A stretch of 64,000 nt of DNA from Nephrocerus scutellatus. Lineage: Eukaryota > Arthropoda > Insecta > Diptera > Pipunculidae. The stretch is taken from the NCBI GenBank assembly GCA_947095585.1, contig OX352765.1, forward strand, positions 73,515,976-73,579,975, written 5' to 3'. The number at the start of each line of letters is the position of its first letter. Within the stretch, counting starts at the first letter, position 1. Made by a program: the position numbers and the translations under genes. The notes beneath the pieces are model-generated. The model did not search any database, was not told the origin of the DNA, and worked only from the letters and a program-made list of their open reading frames with translations. Of the stretch, positions 33,896 through 45,210 are shown piece by piece.

Positions 33896-33925
33896 TTAGG
33901 TTAGGTTAGGTTAGGTTAGGTTAGG
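33896..33925 (+). repeat. (TTAGG)6 microsatellite
   Basis: Six perfect TTAGG units followed by TTAAGG. TTAGG is the ancestral insect telomere repeat, but here it is the tail of a LINE at an internal locus. Confidence 0.95.
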
Positions 33926-34330
33926 TTAAGGTGGCTGTCAGTGAAACCGACGCACTTGGACTAGTAATAGTCCATTGTGATACCACACGGATCAGGAAAA
34001 ATTCCCTCCACCTACTCGATGAACCAATTAGAGCTTCGTATGACGCATAGGAGACTACCAATTTCAATGTTGATGAGATCATTAGTGTCGTTGTAGAAGA
34101 AAGCTCCGATATCAAGTTTACGTTTTTGGGAGAGGGCTGGACAATTACAGAAAAGATGGACGATGATCTGCTCCTCCTCCTCATCCATGCAGCTTCTGCA
34201 TAAGTCATTCGAGAAGACTCCAAGTCTATGAGACAGTGTCCAGTGATGACACCTACAATAGCACCGATGTGCGATAATTTTTGAGAGATCAAACACTTGG
34301 AGCGTTTCGGAACCAGCTTAGGCCAGAACT
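33896..34330 (-). mobile_element. LINE C-terminal fragment with (TTAGG)n tail
   Basis: On the minus strand 34296-34012 encodes IAHRCYCRCHHWTLSHRLGV, CRSCMDEEEEQIIVHLFCNC, PALSQKRK and GSLLCVIRSSNWFIE. This is the Cys/His-rich C terminus after RNase H in R1/LOA-group LINEs. Past the stop, a short 3' UTR ends in six perfect TTAGG units on the plus strand (33896-33925), that is CCTAA repeats at the LINE 3' end. It is a 5'-truncated insertion. Confidence 0.78.
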
Positions 34331-35373
34331 GTTTTGTCGCTATGCAAATTGTACCGTTTGACCACCTAACCTTGAATCATTAAAAATCCTTAGCTTCTGT
34401 TCGCTACGGTTTTCGATGGCAACGTGCTACAGGTGATTGATGGCATATCCCATTGAAACGTGGACGACCAGTTTATTCACAAATTTGTTGAAAATTAAGT
34501 GTTTATAGATTTTATTGTTTGCAGAAATAGCGCCTACACCTGTTCAAACGCTTTAAGCGGGTTGTAATGAATTATGTCGTGTCAATAACAACATGTAACA
34601 CAGCGTTAAAATGCCTCCCCATATACTGGTGAGTCGAAATACATATACATATGTATGTATATTTATAAGTTCAGGTTCACATTCCCCAGCAGTGTGTGGG
34701 AACATTTTAGATACCGGATCTAACGATTAGACAAGAACGAGTAACAGCTAACCTAGAGAACAATTTGAAAATATTTGTACATATTCAGTCTCTACAAATG
34801 CACACGAATCTTAATTCAGCATGTTGTTTAAACTGTTATTTATACAACAAGGAATTACAAATGCAAAAGCTCACGCCTTCGATTAAATTAAATATGATAA
34901 ATGTGGTTAAACGGAACGCGTTTTAGCACATACTCGTCGTAACACAAAGATAGAATAGGCTATAATTTTTCAACATACAATCGCGTTTCAAGCTCTCATG
35001 TGAATACTATGCTCTATGCATTCGTATATCGTAGTGCACAATTGAAGCGCAAAAGGGGGCGCCGTCTTCGCCGGCCGGCCGACGATTCATCCATTTACTC
35101 GTAGGAGATATTCCATTTGTAAAAAGATCCAATGCAAAAATTTCGTAATATGAGTGTATGATGGCCACCGCCCAGATTCTCATCATACTCTACGCCACTT
35201 ACCTATTTTTTACATATTCTGCCTGATTACAGTGGTGTTAAACCAATCTGAATTTTGTATTTATATAAAATATCATATATCAATGTATGTATATTTTTTT
35301 GTGGGCTACGTGCTCAACTGCGTTGGACTACTGAGCTTGAGAATGAGAAACGTCCAAGTGTAATACCTGGCAT
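34331..35373. other. No recognisable feature
   Basis: AT-rich unannotated DNA with a small ATGTATGTATAT-type run near 34648. No coding motif on either strand. Confidence 0.5.
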
Positions 35374-35509
35374 AGAAAGCTTCTCAATTTAAATTGTAGT
35401 TCCCATTCATTGGTGTGCAAAAATATAACACGCACAGCACGGATGGTCGCGACAAGTTAAGTCTTGAACTACGACGGTCTGTTGAGCCGAATGTTTTTAT
35501 TATTTTTAA
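35374..35509 (+). repeat. tRNA-derived SINE, copy 3 (3' part only)
   Basis: It keeps the 3' body GCATAGAAAGCTTCTCAATT, AATATAACACGCACAGCAC, GGTCGCGACAAGTTAAGTC, GAGCCGAATGTTTTTATTAT and lacks the tRNA head. It abuts copy D of the Helitron-like family directly. Confidence 0.75.
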
Positions 35510-35511
35510 AT

Positions 35512-36360
35512 TCTCTATATTAACTTCACTCGCCCGTGGCACGGATGTCGGTCGTCTGTCGTGGAATCTTGCGAACAATTTTTAACCCACTTCCCAAAAC
35601 CCGATTTTATTGAAATTTTGCACACATGTATATTTTCTGAGACAACACTTTCTATTCTATACAAATATTTTACAAAATTTTACTCGATTTTCTTCAAATT
35701 TTATACACATGTGTATCTCTGATGGACAACACTTTTTGTAAAAATTTTGGAGATCCCGGGCCCCGGTTTTGTGGGGCCCCATAATTTTTTTTTAAAGAAT
35801 TAACCCGAATTTCTTCAAATTTTATATACGCGTGTATCTCCGATAGATAACACTTTTTGTAAACATTTTGGAGACCCCGGGCCCCAGGGTCATTGGGCCC
35901 CAAATTTTCTTTTTTAAAAAATTAACCCGATTTTTTTTAAATTGTATATATGTCTGTATCTCCGATGGACAACACTTTTTGCAAACATTTTGGTGGCCGG
36001 GGTCTTAGGACCCCATAAAAAATTTTCAAGAAATTAACCCGATTTTCTTCAAATTTCATACACCTGTGTATCTCCGATGGACAACATTTTTGTAAAGTTT
36101 TTGGAGTGAACGGGCCCTGAGGCCCGAAGGGTGCCCATATAAATTTTGTAAAAATTAGCTCGATTTTCTTCCAATTTTAAACACATTTGTATCACTGATG
36201 CACAAAACTTTTTGTAAATGTTGGAGTGATAGGGCCATAAGACCCGTATGGTGTCCATTTAAATTTTTTAAAAATTAGCCCGATTTTCTTCAAATTTTAA
36301 CACATACCCATCTCCTATTAGAGAATTTACATGAAAAATTTTAATTTTTATGGGTTGTTG
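35512..36360 (+). repeat. Helitron/DINE-like repeat, copy D
   Basis: Runs from TCTCTATATTAACTTCACTC and GCCCGTGGC to GAGAATTTACATGAAAAATT and TATGGGTTGTTG, with about six ~115-base units (ATGTGTATCTC..GATGGACAACACTTTTTG, GGGCCC-rich centre, CCCGATTTTCTTCAAATTTT). It is one of the longest copies in the window and a good reference for the family. Confidence 0.85.
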
Positions 36361-36454
36361 TTTTTATTACTATTATTGGATTTTTTAATGCAAAGTTTCT
36401 GATAGCTGATGCTTTATAGAAGTAAAACTGCTTTTTGTCGGCCTATATGTATGT

Positions 36455-37235
36455 GTTTTTTTTTTTTTTTTTTTAAAGACTCATTGCCAAGGGATAAGTC
36501 CCTGAATGACTTTCGTCACGGCAATAAGTTGGGCTATGCCCTTTATTAAAATTAAAAATTAAAAATTCGAAGGAATGTGATTTACAATATAACACATTCC
36601 TCACGTTTGTAGCCGGTTTCAATTTATTTTCTCAGAATTATCTCTGATTCATTGAAAAAAGCAATACGAAAAAACGAACACGAAACTAAAACGACGCGAG
36701 TCCAAATACTTTTATCAATGAATCATGGTCAGGGACTACAATATTACAAAATGAACAACAAATATTATAAATAATACAAAAAATACAATCAATAATAATA
36801 TTTTTATATAAAATAATCGTATCCTCTAATGAACACTACGGTCGTCCTTCAGGAAGTTGTTGACAGCTATTTTGAAGGCCTGTAAATTATAAGATTCGGG
36901 AAATACGGAGTCGACCAATTGATTCCACATCGAAGTCACTCTCGGATAAAACCCCGATTTGAAGTGTTGGGTTCTACATGAGAACGGTTTTAAGGCAAAT
37001 CTATGTTGCTTAGACCTCAAACGAGTGTTAACGTTGCTGACAAAGTGCTACGTAATGTTGAATTGCCTTTTGAGAATAAAGACAAGCCTGGAATTTATTT
37101 TGGTTAAATTCCAGCCTATTAGATCTGCCCCAATCAAGAATGACTTGAATGTTCGACAGAATTGTCGAATTCATTAATTCACGCGAACCAATCAAGCGAG
37201 AATTGCATTCTTTTTGACTAACAAACTCCAAATAA
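36455..37235 (-). mobile_element. LINE 3' part with poly(A), internally deleted
   Basis: A T18-type run at 36456-36473 is the minus-strand poly(A) tail. The 3' UTR continues to about 36820 and matches 17695-17990. Coding remnants are NQLVDSVFPESYNLQAFKIA and VNNFLKDDRSVH (37020-36826), a LINE C terminus, and STILSNIQVILDWGRSNRLE with FNQNKFQACLYS (37231-37028), the segment after YADD. The thumb between them is missing, so this is an internal-deletion copy. Confidence 0.72.
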
Positions 37236-38040
37236 ATATTATTTCAATACCTACACTTATTGCAAATGGTTGGTTGTACAATGTAACCATAGCGTTTGCA
37301 AATGTGACAGTAATTATAAAAAAGGTTTAATAAACCTCATAATAAGCCGTAGATCTGCTATAACTAGCTTACGAACATTTTGAACGGCTTCTATAAAGAT
37401 TGCTATTTTTGGGTGAACGCACATGGGCTCATCATTTGTACTGGTTTTATTCCATTTACAATCAGGCACCTATCGTTTAATGGTTTCTGATGATATAGAA
37501 GACTAGCCAATGTTTAATATAAGTGGGTGTGCCTATCTCCTTTTTTTTTCATTTTCTTAAAAGTTGTGTAATTTTTCAAATTAAAAAAAATCCAAAATGT
37601 AAGGAAAAGAGGTATAATTGATTTCAACTGTTATTTACATCATGATATAAATCAAGTTGCTGTTAGCAAATACGTCAATCTTTGCGAATCGTCCTTATCA
37701 TTTAAAAGCTACAAGTATTTCCACTCGCTTTTTTTTCGCAAGGGTAATTTTTTTTTTGGATAATATAATTTTTCTATAAGCTTAAATGAGCTGAATTAAA
37801 AAAATCACAGCCGCAAAAAATACAAACAATTTTTTACCATTTTTTTTTTTTTTTGAATTTAGGCCATTCTTGCAAGCGCTACGAAATTACCAAGTGCATT
37901 TATCAACATGCTCTACGTAATTTTTTTAAGAAAAAGTTTCTTTATTAATTTTTATATCACACTTGTGCCTTGTGTCAAATCTAGCATTAGCATTTTTTCG
38001 TGTTCCCATTGTACTCGTGCACACATACATTGAGCATACC
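37236..38040. other. No recognisable feature
   Basis: AT-rich DNA with homopolymer T runs. No coding frame or repeat recognised. Confidence 0.5.
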
Positions 38041-38595
38041 TACGTACATTACCTGCCTTAGTTAATCGCTTTAGAGATTTTACGAATTGAAATGATAAAT
38101 AAAAATAAAAGCACAAACAAAAGTAGAAAAAATGCGAAAAATCTGTAATAACAAAAAGTATCTGAAGCATTCAAAGCGAAATACTTCAATGTATAAATGA
38201 ACGAGAAAATAGTTGTACCACTTTTCTCTTTGTGCTTCTTTTTATTTTTTACTGTAGCTTGTTAGCAGACATTGTCTGTCGATGGTCATGACATTCCCCG
38301 TGGGGTATTTCGACTCGTGCCTTTTGTACGTAAAAATGTATTGGAAAGTTAATTATGTTCTTAAAATTTTTTCGCATGTATGTTTTGCTACTTTGTTGCT
38401 ATTTACTTAACTAACCTTTTTGGAAGATTTTTTTTAAACGCTAAAAATGATCAGACTTCCTTCAAGTAGACTCGGATCGTAAGGATCGTAAGTTTTATAC
38501 ATTATATAATTGTATATGCAGCATACATGAGTAGTTATTTGCCCGTATACAAATAAGGTAAATTTTTCAAGGGCGGCTTAAAAACAAACGTTTGC
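38041..38595. repeat. Duplicated block X, copy 1
   Basis: ACCTGCC..AGTTAATCGCTT, ACGAATTGAAATGATAAAT, ACATTGTCTGTCGATGGTCA, CCCCGTGG.GTATTTCGACTC and CGTGCCTTTTGTACG occur here and again at 46558-46950 in the same order. The end CTTCAAGTAGACTCGGATCG continues without interruption into AAGGTAAATTTTTCAAGGGC, whose partner lies beyond the Helitron insertion in copy 2 (about 47990). Confidence 0.82.
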
Positions 38596-38964
38596 GGGTG
38601 AGAAGGAAGAATTTCCTTTTTTTTTTTTTTTTTTGCGAATGTTGCCTTGATGAGATAAGCAATATAGTGATTTTTGTTAATAGACGGACAGAAAGGCAAA
38701 AAAAATCAGTAATTTTCATCCATCCGTCAATATTGACGACTTTCCAGAAGCTTTCTACAAGGTCATTGTGCAATAATGAATTCGTTTTGGTCGTACCTAT
38801 GCTAAAAATATAATACTTTTATAAATATTATTGTTTATGTGCTGTTCTATAATTCAGAAAAACATCGATATTTTCTAGAGTCAAAGCAGTGTTCTTTACA
38901 CTGCTCCTTTACACTGCTCGCCTTCTTCTTATGTCCTGCCTCCCTTTCCACATTTGTTGTCGTT

Positions 38965-40740
38965 TGGTACTTACTTACTTACTTATGTCCTATATCCCCT
39001 TGTGGGTCCTAGGGCCTCTACTACGCCTACGCGCCATCGCGTGCGGTTCCTGGCAATGAGCTTCAGCTCTGTCCAACTCTTCCCTAATTGCCGTGTCTAC
39101 TCCTTAACTGTTCTGCGCCATGTATTTCTCGGTCGACCCGTTCTTCTACCATCCAGAGATAAAGGGTTCCATTGCATTGCGTAGTTTGCTATGGAACTGT
39201 CGCTTTTTCGTAGTATATGACCAACCCACTGCCACTTCCGTCGTTGGATGGTTGTGTCTATTGGCTCCTCACCGTTCTCTGGTAAAGATGTTCGTTAGAG
39301 ATACGGTTAGGCCAGAAAACCCTTAAGATGTTCCGTAGGCACCTATTTACGAACGTTTGTAATCTTTTTGTGATAGTAGCGGTCACCTTCCAAGTGCTGC
39401 ACTCATACAACAGCTCAGATTCAACATTTGAGCGGAACAGTCGCAGCTTGGTGTTTAAGCTGATCTCATTGTTTCGCCATATCATGGACATCATTCCAAA
39501 CACCGATTTTACTTTGCCGATTCGGTTGACAATGTCCTGTTCGATTCGAGACAATACTCCCAAGATATTGGAAACTCTCTACTCTCTCTACCGGTTGTCC
39601 AGCAATGTTAACTTGAGTTACTGAGTAAGTGCCGAGGTTGATGATTTTGGTTTTGGCAGTATTAATCTTCAAACCCGCAACATTTGCCTCCAGCTAAATA
39701 ATTCTGTGTGAGAGTAAACAAACGTCGTCAGCGTAGTGCAGATATTTGAGTTGAGATGTAAGAGTCCAACGAATTCCTCCGTTTCTACTAGATAATGCTG
39801 CGCGAAGTACATCGCTAATCACTTTTATCACTTTTATGAGAGAAATACTCCTTCCATCGCTTGAGCTGATCCTCATCTAAAACGAGTACGGCACCATCTA
39901 GGCCTTGCACCGGATGTTGGCTACAGCGGTGACCACCTGTCAGCTCTTTGGTGATTCTGTTAACAGTTCTTCTATCGCACCTGCTCGCTGCTTCCTCTGG
40001 TTCTGAGGCCAGGTTGTTAATATAATTACGTTTGTCACGTCTTATACTACGTTGCACATCTCTCATTTTCTTCGATGCAGGGACTATAGCTCGATCCTCG
40101 CTGGGTCCTTCATTGTCGTCGTTGCCAACTTTGGCATTCAAGTCCGCCATCACGATGACGACATCTCCGTTCGGCGTTGCGTTGAATACAGCGCTTAGCT
40201 GATTGTAGAAGTTGTCCTTTTCATCCTCAGTCGAAGGATTCGTTGGGGCGTAACACTGTATGATCGTGACGCGCCGTACTCTAGTCCGAAATCTGGCCGA
40301 TAAGATCCTATCAACATGTGGGTGCCAGGAAACTACCTAGGCCTCTGCGTGCTGATGGCGTTAGCAGCAGACCCACTCCAGATTCACGGGGACTGCCGGA
40401 GGTTTTGCCGGAGTAGAGTAGCACAGTGTTACAAGTTGGGGATTGGTACTCTCCCGCGTCGAACCATCTTACTTCACTCACTCTCCCAGTATGTCCAAAT
40501 TATATCGAAGAAACTCACGTTCCAGTTGAAGAAATCTGGCATTTTGAGTTCATTCACTCCCTGAGTCAAGGAGCGTCCTCACATTCCAGAAACCAATCTT
40601 AGTTCGGGTACAATAGCCAAAAGTCGTCATTATTCGATCATTACTTATCCGAGGCGTTGTGTCGGTTTCAGTAGCGGGCATTTTTCGGTACCGCAGGGTG
40701 CTAACCCACGTTACCTAGACTAGAAACGCTAGACCGTTCG
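38965..40740 (-). mobile_element. RTE-like LINE with (TAAG)n tail, internally deleted
   Basis: On the minus strand: an endonuclease end (VRRVTIIQCYAPTNPSTEDE, DVVIVMADLNAKVGNDD at about 40150), the linker SKKMRDVQRSIRRDKRNYIN, then a jump to LRAALSSRNGGIRWTLTSQL and YLHYADDVCLLSHRI (39876-39694), KTKIINLGTYSV, FQYLGSIVSN, and LFRSNVESELLYECSTWKVT (39563-39258). Most RT fingers and palm before YADD are deleted at about 39.83 kb. The 3' end is a TTAC/GTAA tetranucleotide run at 38971-38987, typical of RTE elements. Confidence 0.82.
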
Positions 40741-41394
40741 CACTTGCAATTTTAGTCTACATACTCGTATATAAGGATTTATATACATAGTTGCCCGGGG
40801 ACCACCACTAGGAGGTAATCATACTGGCTCAAACCAAGTTTTGAGCAGTCAGTAGTTTTACGATCAATCGCAATGCAGATCCCTGCTCGTGCTTAAGCAA
40901 AATAAGTCTACGATTTTATTTCTACTAGATCACCAATATAAAGTTTGAATATTTACTACACTGAAACCGAGCTTAAGGATGTCAAACTGGATGACATTGG
41001 TTCAAAATCGGGACCGGTGAAGAGATTTTTTGCGGGAGGCCAGGATCGACTCGGCTTAAATTGATGATGATATCGATGATGATATCGACTTAAACTGTTC
41101 TTAAACCCGTATCCCCCTATTTAACAATATGGTTTGTGATCATTGATTGTGACGAAAAATTCAAAACATTGCAATTCAAGGTACAACCTCGGAATATAAC
41201 TTCCTTTACTCTCCTTAATTGCTGAATGCCCACTCTGTGCATAACAGTATAAGAGTGTAAAATGGTTGATCTTATTGATTCAAATGCTATTTGGCATTCA
41301 AAACATTGTTGAACTCAGCAAAATTACTGCAACAAGAGTTGAGGTGCGCAAATAGCAAACCTCGTAATTATTTAAAATACATTGCATTTTTTTA
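40741..41394. other. No recognisable feature
   Basis: AT-rich DNA with a GATGATGATATCGA repeat at about 41063-41095. No coding motif. Confidence 0.5.
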
Positions 41395-42045
41395 TATATA
41401 ATTATTTTAAACTAAGCAAGTCGTTTCTTTTGGGTTTATTTTTTGTTGCATTTTAGTTGTTGTGTGTTAATTCTTGCAGTGCTCTTAAAAGATATTAAAT
41501 TTCAAGCACCCGAAAAATAATAATAAAAAAAACCTAACCTGCTGGCGGCCTTTCCCAATCCCACTCACCGTATTTACGAGTATGATGATGTTGCAGGTGA
41601 AATATTTTGTAAAAGATCAACAGTTGCAGCAATATGGCCCTTTCAGTTTGATTATGCAATCAAAAGCGTTATCGCCATGAGGAAATGCATTGGAATTTTC
41701 ACACAACACAAACCACACAGTACAATCAAAAATATTGTTTACTACAAAGGGTTTAATGGTCTGTTGAAGCTAGCGAGACAAATGTAGACTAATCTTCCAT
41801 ATCGCGCTTAGGTATTGATGGTTTCATAGCATTATAACATAATTGCAAAATTCCATGTTACTGTTGCTAAATACTCCTATGCTATGGGATAAAACAATTT
41901 TTCGGATTTCACATTAATAAAAGATATATGTATGTATTAGCCAATAAAAGTGATAATTCACCATGGATTTCCCATAATTGTAAGAAAACAGTATTTCCTC
42001 CACTTCATCGCATTAATCAATAATTAAAGACTGTCGATTTTTAGG
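41395..42045. repeat. Duplicated block Y, copy 1
   Basis: AACTAAGCAA, GTTGTTGTGTGTTAATTCTT, CGGCCTTTCCCAATCCCACT, TATGGCCCTTTCAGTTTGAT, AAACCACACAGTACAATCAA, TATGTATGTATTAGCCAATA and AGTGATAATTCACCATG occur in this order here and at 48713-49325. Copies differ by scattered substitutions and small indels. Confidence 0.87.
41582..41680 (+). other. Short ORF in block Y, copy 1
   Basis: A 32-codon frame starts at three consecutive ATGs and contains QVKYFVKDQQLQQYGPFSLI. Its counterpart in copy 2 (48890-48994) reads QVKYFVKDQQLEPYGPFSLI. I do not recognise the protein. The spacing of Tyr and GPF faintly recalls a GYF domain, too weak to claim. It could be a decayed exon or chance. Confidence 0.3.
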
Positions 42046-42080
42046 GATATATGCCAAAAATACACTTGAAAAATAAAAAT

Positions 42081-42262
42081 AAAACCCATAAATATTTTGC
42101 CTGTAAATTCTCTAATTGGAGAGAGAGTGTTTGCAAAAATTGTAGAAAATCTGTTTTTTTTTTTTATTTTTTTTTATAGGGGTCCGGGGCCCGATTACTT
42201 CCACATTTTTATAAAAAGTGTTGTCATCGGAGACACCACATGTGTGCAAAGTTTGATTAACC
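42081..42262 (-). repeat. Helitron/DINE-like repeat, copy E, left piece
   Basis: ACCCATAAATATTTTGCCTG, TAAATTCTCTAATTGGAG, GGGGTCCGGGGCCCGATTAC and the ATGTGTGCAAAGTTTGATTA unit match the family in reverse orientation. The element is interrupted at 42262 by a LINE and resumes at 45562. Confidence 0.78.
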
Positions 42263-42372
42263 TTAGTTTCGCTGCTGCTACTTTTATTTTTTTGTCTGTT
42301 GCCTCTTTAATTTGTTTTGTTCCTTAATCGATGTTGCCCGCCTACATTTTATCAGGCCGTGTTATGTAATCC

Positions 42373-42987
42373 ATGCCTGGCAATGATAGGGAATCTAGAT
42401 CTGTTAGCATGGTGGGTGATGATGATCGTAGTGTATTGAATATTCTTTGTGGATACCGCAGTGGTTTTAAATTATGTCATTTCAATGCTCGTAGCTTATT
42501 GGCATCTTTTGATGAGGTAGTTTATATGTTTGCAAGTTGTGGTTGTGACGCTATTTGCATTACTGAAACTTGGCTTAATAGCAGCATTGATGACGCTTCT
42601 GTTGAGTTGCCGGGTTATCGGGTTATCAGAAGAGATCGAGTAAATCGGCGTGGTGTGGGAGTGTGCATTTTTGTCAAAGTGAATTTAATAATTAAATTAA
42701 TAGAAGCTTCACTTGATGAGGAGGAGGTAGAGTTCCTTTTTGTTGAAGTTAGTGATTGCATCACCTCTTGTTTTGATGCTTGTGTGTACAACCCTTATCG
42801 CGCTTTTTCCCTTGAAACTTTCTTTGATCGTTTAATTCTATGTAGTGAAACGTATAATGACGTTATAGTCTGCGGTGACTTCAACATAAATATTATGTCC
42901 AGTGACACTGTGTGTTCTGATTTTTTGGATTGTCCGTTGTTAATAATACTTACCCGACTCACTTTTCCATTCATAATCCAACTTTAA
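42373..42987 (+). CDS. CR1-like LINE endonuclease ORF (3' end frameshifted)
   Basis: An AP-endonuclease domain begins with FKLCHFNARSLLASFDEVVY, then CDAICITETWLNSSIDDASV (catalytic Glu in TETWL), YRVIRRDRVNRRGVGVCIFV, ACVYNPYRAF and NDVIVCGDFNINI (catalytic GDFN). The frame is lost at about 42950, and the C-terminal SDHDL motif is found in another frame near 43065. It would nick the target to prime reverse transcription. The ATG at 42373 is the first in frame. All visible active-site residues are intact. Confidence 0.78.
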   Translation: MPGNDRESRSVSMVGDDDRSVLNILCGYRSGFKLCHFNARSLLASFDEVVYMFASCGCDAICITETWLNSSIDDASVELPGYRVIRRDRVNRRGVGVCIFVKVNLIIKLIEASLDEEEVEFLFVEVSDCITSCFDACVYNPYRAFSLETFFDRLILCSETYNDVIVCGDFNINIMSSDTVCSDFLDCPLLIILTRLTFPFIIQL

Positions 42988-43635
42988 TTGATGTATTTCT
43001 TGTCTCAGATAGTTCGAAAGTTCTAATGAATGATCAGATATCCTGATCTGGTATTTCTGATCATGATTTAATATTTCTAACATATGATTTACAGTTGAAC
43101 TCGATTTCTAATAAATCTTTTTTTGAATATCGGGATTTTAATAATTTAAATTTACAAGCTTTACATAATAATGCTTCACTAATTTCTTGGCAGCCCTGCT
43201 TTTGTTTACTCAGCATTGAGGATAAAGTGACTTTCCTTAAAAACACAGTAAGTTATTTATTTGATATGTGTGTACCTATTAAACGAGTTGTAGTAAAAGA
43301 TGTTAGGTGTCCTTGGTTGACTAACAATATTCGTAGCTTAATAATAATTAGTAACAAACGCTATAAACGGTGGAAACGTTTTACGTCTGACTGTAACAGA
43401 CGTGCTTTCTGTTTTTTGCGTAACAAGGTGGTATCGTTAATTAAAAAGTCAAATCAATTTCTTTTCTTAAAAGCTTGACTACAGGCTACCAGCTAAAAAA
43501 CTTTGAAAAAATATAAGCAATCTACGTGTCTGCCCTGAAAAGGCTCCGGGGATATGCAATATTGATCCAAATGAACTTAATAGGTTTTTCGTCAGAGCTG
43601 GTTCTGGGTCACCATCCCCCTATTACCCCACCGAA

Positions 43636-45210
43636 TTGGATTTTCAAGAAAATATTCATATACCAGCCCAATTTTCTTTTAGAACTTTCATCTATGTTGA
43701 CGTTATTCATGCGATCAAGAAAATTAAATCCAATGCTTCTGGCTTAGATAATATTTCTTTAAAGTTTATCAAGCTTATTGTTCCACATATCATTACTTCA
43801 CTAACGTACATTTTTAATCAGTGCGTGTTGCACTCTTATTTTCCTAAATCATGGAAAGCCGCAAAAATAATACCCGTTGCTAAGAGAGTTAATAGTACTA
43901 CCCTGCCGGAGGATTATAGGCCGATCAGTATACTGCCTTGCCTCTCTAAAATTCTAGAAATATTGATAAAAGAACAAATTCTGTCATATGTTGAAACTAA
44001 TAGCTTGCTAACTCCTTTTCAATCTGGTTTTAGAAAATACCATAGCTGTAATACAGCATTATTAAAAATACTGGATGATCTCCGCATTGATTTTGATAAG
44101 TGCTTCATCTCCATTTTGTGTTTGCTAGACTTCTCAAAGGCATTTGACTGCATCAGTTTCCAAATTATGTGCGATAAATTAAAAGTATACTTCGGGTTTA
44201 GTAACTCTGCCGTTAAATTTGCTTTTGATTACCTTACTGGTACAACACAGCGAGTATTTGTAAATGGTCAATACTCCTCTTCACTCGAACTTAAGACTGG
44301 AGTACCACAGGGATCTGTCCTAGGCCCACTTCTATTTGCCTTGTATATTAATGATCTAACAAATCTTTGCAAATCTGTTTCCGTGCATATGTACGCTGAT
44401 GATGTACAAATTTACTTTTCACGACCCAGAGGGCTTATGGAAGATTGTGTTACCAGATTTAATGAGGATCTTGGCCGTATTCATGAGTGGGCTCGTAGAA
44501 ATTGCCTGCGACTTAATCAAGCAAAAACACAATGCCTGTTAATTGCCCGGTCCTTGCCACTGGCTAATGACTTACCTAGCATAATGCTTGATGGCAATGC
44601 AGTTCAATATTGCACTAAAGTTAAAAATCTTGGTGTAATTATCAACAGTGGTCTGTCTGCTAATGACCATATAAGCTCAGTTGTTGGCAGAATATATGGT
44701 ACCCTTCGCTACCTGTGGAAGAGTGCTGTTTACACTCCCCAGGGTATTCGTTTAAAGCTGGTTCAGACACTACTAAAACCACTTCTAGCGTACTCCGAGA
44801 ATATTTACTGCTCCTTGGACTCAATTTCTTTTCGCAGACTTCAAGTTGCTCATAATGCCATGATTAGATATGTTTTCATTCTTCCTAGATATAGCCATAT
44901 TTCTAGTTATAACACAGCTATCCTCAATTGTACGCTAAAAGACTACTTCATCATTGGAAACTGTATCTTCATTCATAAAATACTATATTTTCGAAAGTCT
45001 AGTTACTTGTTAGATAAGATCCAACTTATGCAGACCACTCGTTGTCAATGTCTGTACATTCCTCGATATAACTACTTGAATAGTCAGCGCATGTTCTTCA
45101 TCCATGCTGTCAGATTGTGGAACTCTCTTCCCGTTTCCTTGAGGGTAATTAATAGGTCTGGTAGCTTTAGACAGGCAATATACGAATATTTTAGAGACAA
45201 TCCTAGTTAA
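43636..45210 (+). CDS. CR1-like LINE reverse transcriptase, 524-codon frame
   Basis: RT domain boxes are in order: IKKIKSNASGLDNISLKFIK, AKIIPVAKRVNSTTLPEDYR with PISILPCLSKILE, FQSGFRKYHSCNTALLKILD, CLLDFSKAFDCISFQIMCDK, KTGVPQGSVLGPLLFALYIN and VHMYADDVQIYFS with the catalytic Asp pair. The thumb (LNQAKTQCLLIARS, LGVIINSGLSANDHISSVVG) and a C terminus with AVRLWNSLPVSLR follow. No stop interrupts it. The true start is upstream in a lost frame; the first Met here is arbitrary. Probably inactive only because of upstream frameshifts. Confidence 0.85.
   Translation: MDFQENIHIPAQFSFRTFIYVDVIHAIKKIKSNASGLDNISLKFIKLIVPHIITSLTYIFNQCVLHSYFPKSWKAAKIIPVAKRVNSTTLPEDYRPISILPCLSKILEILIKEQILSYVETNSLLTPFQSGFRKYHSCNTALLKILDDLRIDFDKCFISILCLLDFSKAFDCISFQIMCDKLKVYFGFSNSAVKFAFDYLTGTTQRVFVNGQYSSSLELKTGVPQGSVLGPLLFALYINDLTNLCKSVSVHMYADDVQIYFSRPRGLMEDCVTRFNEDLGRIHEWARRNCLRLNQAKTQCLLIARSLPLANDLPSIMLDGNAVQYCTKVKNLGVIINSGLSANDHISSVVGRIYGTLRYLWKSAVYTPQGIRLKLVQTLLKPLLAYSENIYCSLDSISFRRLQVAHNAMIRYVFILPRYSHISSYNTAILNCTLKDYFIIGNCIFIHKILYFRKSSYLLDKIQLMQTTRCQCLYIPRYNYLNSQRMFFIHAVRLWNSLPVSLRVINRSGSFRQAIYEYFRDNPS

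Noticed and set aside
33896..33925. Interstitial telomere or chromosome-end signal from TTAGG repeats
   Set aside because: Only six units, positioned exactly at the 3' end of a LINE fragment, in a lineage that lacks TTAGG telomeres.
41063..41095. GATGATATCGATGATGATATCGA as a regulatory palindrome
   Set aside because: Short low-complexity run with no conserved context; no factor site could be supported.
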